From: Clostridia bacterium
GTDB lineage: Bacteria; Bacillota; Clostridia; Oscillospirales; RGIG577
Direction of reading: 5' to 3'
Assembly: GCA_017419325.1 (NCBI GenBank)
Contig: JAFOLN010000051.1
Span: 1-9,641, forward strand
DNA: 9,641 nucleotides
The position numbers and the translations under genes were made by a program. Below the pieces are notes generated by a model that saw only the letters and a program-made list of their open reading frames with translations, made no database searches and had not been told where the DNA came from. This document shows, piece by piece, positions 6,991 to 9,641 of this stretch (positions are counted from its first letter, which is position 1; each line of letters begins with the position of its first letter).

Positions 6991-7006
6991 GATTATAACC
7001 GTAATC
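6991..7006. promoter_or_regulatory. Imperfect palindrome over the -10 box, candidate TetR operator
   Basis: GATTA (6991-6995) and TAATC (7002-7006) are inverted repeats around six bases and cover the TATAAT box and part of the spacer. A TetR-family dimer bound here would block polymerase. Attribution to the TetR protein of this operon is inference; five-base arms are short for this family. Confidence 0.35.
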
Positions 7007-7021
7007 TTTACTTCATTTCAA
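6992..7021 (-). promoter_or_regulatory. Sigma-A-type promoter of the dehydrogenase-TetR-acetyltransferase operon
   Basis: On the minus strand TTGAAA (7016-7021) and a perfect TATAAT (6992-6997) are 18 bases apart. Transcription would begin near 6985, about 70 bases before the dehydrogenase ATG. A second, poorer candidate (TTGCAA with TATTAT, 19-base spacing) lies closer to the gene. Confidence 0.7.
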
Positions 7022-7086
7022 CGGCCGATTTTTTTGTATCGGTGGGATAAGCAACGCTTTTTTAAAAAGAGTTACATAACACGGAC

Positions 7087-7123
7087 AAAAACAGACGGCA
7101 GAGATTTTTTCTCTGCCGTCTGT
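7087..7123 (-). terminator. Rho-independent terminator of the ADP-ribosylglycohydrolase-macro gene
   Basis: A perfect 13-base stem, ACAGACGGCAGAG (7091-7103) with CTCTGCCGTCTGT (7111-7123), has a 7-base loop. On the minus strand it is followed by TTTTTG (the last stem base plus the complement of 7087-7090). It begins about 20 bases after the stop of the fusion gene and separates it from the dehydrogenase operon. Confidence 0.88.
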
Positions 7124-7143
7124 AAGATTGATGATAAACGTTT

Positions 7144-8955
7144 TTATTCATTTTCGCCCGGAGTCTTTTCATCAAGAAGCTTTTTAAAAGCTTTATGGTG
7201 ATACCGAACCTTTTCATCGTTGCTGTATACCATTACAACGGATATGAAGCTGAACGGATTATCATAGAGCCAGTCGTATACGGCGCGGACGGCCACCTCT
7301 GCGGCCTCCTCTAAAGGATAGCGGTAAGTGCCCGTGGAGATAGCCGGGAACGCAATGGTGCGGATATCGTTCGCCTTTGCAAGGTCAAGCGAATTGCGGT
7401 AGCAGTTATAAAGAAGCTTCTCGCACTTCGGGTCGCCCTTTTTGTACCTCGGCCCCACCGTATGGATGACGTACTTTGCGGGAAGGTTCCAGCCGCCCGT
7501 TATCTTGGCCTCGCCCACTTCACAGCCGCCCAGCTTTCGGCATTCCTCCAGAAGCCCGGGGCCTGCGGCGCGGTGTGTGGCTCCGTCTACGCCTCCGCCG
7601 CCGAGCAGCGACTTGTTCGCGGCGTTTACAATGGCGTCCACATCGTCCATCTTCGTAATGTCTCCCACATGCCAAAAGATGTTTTTCTCGGGTTTTCGGG
7701 CGGCAAGGATAAACTTTATGATGTCTTTGTCAAGGACGTAGCCCTGTCCCCACGGGTTTATTACGATGCCCTCCTCGGCCATATCTTTGCAGCCCTCAAG
7801 GAAGTCATCGATGAAGTAGGATATTATCGAAGAAGCCTCCCCTTTCATATATTCGTCGTGAGACGTAAAGACCGCAAGAAATCTGCGTCCGTCCTCAGTT
7901 TCAATATGCTGAAGCTTGAAGCGCAAATTTTCGCCAAGCTCCACCGGGTCTCCGATCTTTGTGTGCTCAATGTCTATGATCTCTGCGGGATCATTTTGCG
8001 GTATGACAGGGATCATAAAATGGCCGTTCTCGCGCATACTTTGAAGTATGGCCCTGAAAATGGCCTTATTGTTTTCCGGGGTCTCATCAGCGATGTAGCG
8101 GTCGATGGCCTTCTCAATGATGATATTTCCGTCCAGAGTCGTGTCGTGATATTCCTGCTTTCGCCCTCTTGCGATATCGAAGCGATCAAGAACGTCCAGT
8201 ATATCATCGGGCAGACGTTTTTTGCACTCCACCTCATAAAGGATCGGCACCCCGTAGAATGCCTCAGCGATGCTGCCCGCGATGCAGGTCAGCGTATCGC
8301 AGTCGCCGCCTAAGGAAACGGCCGTCCTTATAACATCCTCGAAGTCCTCGCCCTCAAGGAACGCGGTTATAGCCTCGGGTACCGTCTCCTGGCAGCTCTC
8401 CACGTGATGATAGCCGGGGCGTATCTCGTCGCACGTTCTGGAAAGGTCATACCCGAATTCGAGGGTGACATACTCCTTTATTTCATCCTTGCTGTGGCCG
8501 TTCCTTGCAAGGTATATGGCGGCGGCCGTCGCCTCGGCGCCCTTTATCCCCTCAAGATGGTCATGCGTAACCTCTGCGGTAAGCCGCGCCATCTCTCTCG
8601 TTTCAAAAAGCGTGTCGTAAAGCCAGCCTGCCGCGGATGCGCGCATTGCGGAGCCGTTGCCGTAGCTGCCGTAGGGCTTTGGATCCTTTGCCGCGAGCCA
8701 TTGGCGAAATCTGCCTCCGTATCCGGCGTCCGGGTATTTTTTGCCCCATGCCCGCATGGAGCTCACGAGCGCGCTGCGGATTTCCTCATGAGTACCCTCG
8801 GCCGCATCCATGAGCGCCTCAGCCACGGCTGCGGTCATCACCGAGTCGTCGGTGAATTGGCTTTTTTCCGTGAACATGGGAAAATCCTTCGTTTTTTCGC
8901 CCATGTCAAATTCGTAGGGCGCGCCTATCATATCTCCTAAAAAAGCTCCGTACAT
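7144..8955 (-). CDS. ADP-ribosylglycohydrolase / SseB-like / macro domain fusion protein
   Basis: A 603-residue cytoplasmic protein with three modules. Residues 1 to about 265 are an ADP-ribosylglycohydrolase (ARH/DraG) domain: GDMIGAPYE (7-14), FTDDSVMT (34-41) and GGDCDT (216-221) hold the acidic residues (Asp36, Asp37, Asp218, Asp220) that bind the two metal ions. Residues about 280-422 resemble the SseB N-terminal domain (RRFLAVFTSHDEY at 357-369, EEGIVINPWGQGYVL at 394-408). Residues about 427-592 are a macro domain of MacroD type: GDIT (431-434), VNAAN (443-447), GGGGVDGATHRAAG (452-465) with candidate catalytic Asp457, YVIHTVGP (495-502) and FPAISTGTYRYP (536-547). ARH enzymes commonly remove ADP-ribose from arginine or serine, MacroD enzymes from aspartate, glutamate and O-acetyl-ADP-ribose, so this may be a dual eraser. 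All key motifs look intact. AAGGAGG (8965-8971) is 9 bases from the ATG; an out-of-frame ATG at 8961-8963 is too close to it. Confidence 0.88.
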   Translation of the reverse strand: MYGAFLGDMIGAPYEFDMGEKTKDFPMFTEKSQFTDDSVMTAAVAEALMDAAEGTHEEIRSALVSSMRAWGKKYPDAGYGGRFRQWLAAKDPKPYGSYGNGSAMRASAAGWLYDTLFETREMARLTAEVTHDHLEGIKGAEATAAAIYLARNGHSKDEIKEYVTLEFGYDLSRTCDEIRPGYHHVESCQETVPEAITAFLEGEDFEDVIRTAVSLGGDCDTLTCIAGSIAEAFYGVPILYEVECKKRLPDDILDVLDRFDIARGRKQEYHDTTLDGNIIIEKAIDRYIADETPENNKAIFRAILQSMRENGHFMIPVIPQNDPAEIIDIEHTKIGDPVELGENLRFKLQHIETEDGRRFLAVFTSHDEYMKGEASSIISYFIDDFLEGCKDMAEEGIVINPWGQGYVLDKDIIKFILAARKPEKNIFWHVGDITKMDDVDAIVNAANKSLLGGGGVDGATHRAAGPGLLEECRKLGGCEVGEAKITGGWNLPAKYVIHTVGPRYKKGDPKCEKLLYNCYRNSLDLAKANDIRTIAFPAISTGTYRYPLEEAAEVAVRAVYDWLYDNPFSFISVVMVYSNDEKVRYHHKAFKKLLDEKTPGENE

Positions 8956-8964
8956 ATTATCATT

Positions 8965-8971
8965 CCTCCTT
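8965..8971 (-). promoter_or_regulatory. Ribosome binding site of the fusion gene
   Basis: AAGGAGG on the minus strand, 9 bases before ATG at 8955. A second ATG (8961-8963) is one base from it and in another frame, so it should not compete. Confidence 0.75.
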
Positions 8972-8979
8972 GGTTATCT

Positions 8980-8995
8980 TTATGGCTTAAGTATA
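8980..8995. repeat. Short repeat TTATGGCTTAAGTATA, copy 1
   Basis: This sequence recurs at 9110-9129 with four extra bases (TAAT) in the middle. On the minus strand it contains TATACT, a possible -10 box for the fusion gene 40 bases upstream of its ATG, although no good -35 box stands at 17 or 18 bases. Confidence 0.45.
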
Positions 8996-9109
8996 ACCGA
9001 AAGAAAAACCTGAATGGTCGTTTGCCGGGCGACATTTTTTGTGGTGTGTTTCTTTGGTTTAAAAGAGCCGCTCGCTTCAAAACGCTTTCGGTCGGTTTTT
9101 CGCGGCGGA

Positions 9110-9129
9110 TTATGGCTTTAATAAGTATA
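9110..9129. repeat. Short repeat TTATGGCTT-TAAT-AAGTATA, copy 2
   Basis: The partner of the 16-base repeat at 8980-8995, interrupted by TAAT. It lies 8 bases beyond the stop of the unknown leftward gene. With copy 1 it flanks most of the 182-base gap between the two leftward genes. Confidence 0.45.
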
Positions 9130-9137
9130 TGAGTCGC

Positions 9138-9641
9138 TCACACCGTTTTACCGGCATTTCTGTAAACGGTTCTGTGCGCCATGCCTGTCGGATCAACGAC
9201 AATCTCCCACAAATCCGAACCTGTCGGATATATGTATGCCGTGAATTCCTCGTCATCGATTACCCCTTGATATACGGGGTTAGACGCCGAACACGGCCAA
9301 TAGTAATATCCCCCGTAATGAAGTCCGAACACGCCCTCCGTCGATTTGCCGATATATCTGCATATTGACCATTCTTCCTTACGGTTCAATTCAAGGATAT
9401 TTTTCTTTACTTCCGAGAGGAGCTGAACTGTTTCGGGCTCCCTCGAATGCATTTTTATAAGCATGTCGATTTTTGAAAAGTATTCTTCGTAGCTGTCGTA
9501 GCCGTAAGGAATAAGATGCTCTCCAACGAGTTCTAAAAACTTGTCATCGGGAAAATCGTTATATTGAAAAACCTCTCCTCCGCGTTTGCGCGAGTTAGGG
9601 AGAACGGGATACTTTTTGTGTTCCTCCGGAATATACGGCAT
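9138..9641 (-). CDS. Hypothetical protein, start at or beyond the window edge
   Basis: I do not recognise this family. The visible 167 residues begin with ATG on the last three bases of the window, so the true start may be here or further out, and no ribosome binding site can be checked. The protein looks soluble, with no signal peptide or membrane segment. The first half is charged and helical (GYDSYEEYFSKIDMLIKMH, EVKKNILELNRKEEW, about 48-90). The second half is rich in Tyr, Trp and Gly and probably beta-structured (GVFGLHYGGYYYWPC, GVIDDEEFTAYIYPTGSD, WEIVVDPTGMAHRTVY, about 103-161). It is co-oriented with the ADP-ribosylglycohydrolase-macro gene, 182 bases upstream of it. That gap carries a repeat pair but no convincing terminator, so co-transcription is possible but not shown. 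Confidence 0.7.
   Translation of the reverse strand: MPYIPEEHKKYPVLPNSRKRGGEVFQYNDFPDDKFLELVGEHLIPYGYDSYEEYFSKIDMLIKMHSREPETVQLLSEVKKNILELNRKEEWSICRYIGKSTEGVFGLHYGGYYYWPCSASNPVYQGVIDDEEFTAYIYPTGSDLWEIVVDPTGMAHRTVYRNAGKTV

Noticed and set aside
7462..8313. Long open frame of 283 codons on the plus strand within the fusion gene.
   Set aside because: It is antisense to the ADP-ribosylglycohydrolase-macro gene, has no recognisable motifs or ribosome binding site, and arises from the codon bias of the GC-richer real gene.
8404..8940. Plus-strand open frame of 178 codons.
   Set aside because: It overlaps the glycohydrolase domain antisense and its translation has no plausible domain.
9066..9109. 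GC-rich stretch after the unknown leftward gene, with GCCGC/GCGGC arms and TCTTTT on the minus strand.
   Set aside because: The stem is only five bases around a loop of about 31 bases and the T-run is short, so it is not a convincing terminator.

Overview
The window looks like chromosomal DNA of a low-to-moderate GC Firmicute, most likely an uncultured gut-type member of the Clostridia. The grounds are a SleB-type cell wall hydrolase, a Clostridia-style AAA protein of the DUF815 family, strong AGGAGG ribosome binding sites, heavy use of ATA isoleucine codons, and TTG/GTG start candidates. No rRNA, tRNA, CRISPR array, insertion sequence or origin was seen. No gene-free stretch exceeds about 240 bases.

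Left part (1-3811). A secreted cell wall hydrolase is read leftwards (53-643). Divergent from it is a rightward three-gene cluster: an Rrf2-family regulator with a cysteine cluster, a MalY/PatB-type C-S lyase 13 bases downstream, and a DUF815 AAA ATPase 21 bases further on. A good sigma-A-type promoter (766-794) precedes the cluster, and copies of a short direct repeat sit on its -35 box and near its start point, where a repressor could bind. The regulator beside a C-S lyase suggests redox, Fe-S or cysteine-linked control of sulfur amino acid metabolism. The AAA protein's link to that is unknown.

Middle part (3813-7043). A conspicuously AT-rich leftward gene encodes a DUF4268 protein with a PD-(D/E)XK-nuclease-like N-terminal half. 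It has its own extended -10 promoter and a strong terminator that abuts the AAA gene stop, and it looks like a recently acquired single-gene insertion. To its right is a leftward operon: short-chain dehydrogenase, TetR-family regulator and hexapeptide-repeat acetyltransferase. It is driven by a near-consensus promoter (6992-7021) with an imperfect palindrome over the -10 box, a plausible operator for the TetR protein.

Right part (7087-9641). A strong terminator follows the most unusual gene of the window, a leftward 603-residue protein. It joins an ADP-ribosylglycohydrolase, an SseB-like middle domain and a MacroD-type macro domain, so two chemically different ADP-ribose removal modules lie in one chain. 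Upstream, in the same orientation, is a 167-residue protein I do not recognise, whose start codon falls exactly on the window edge.
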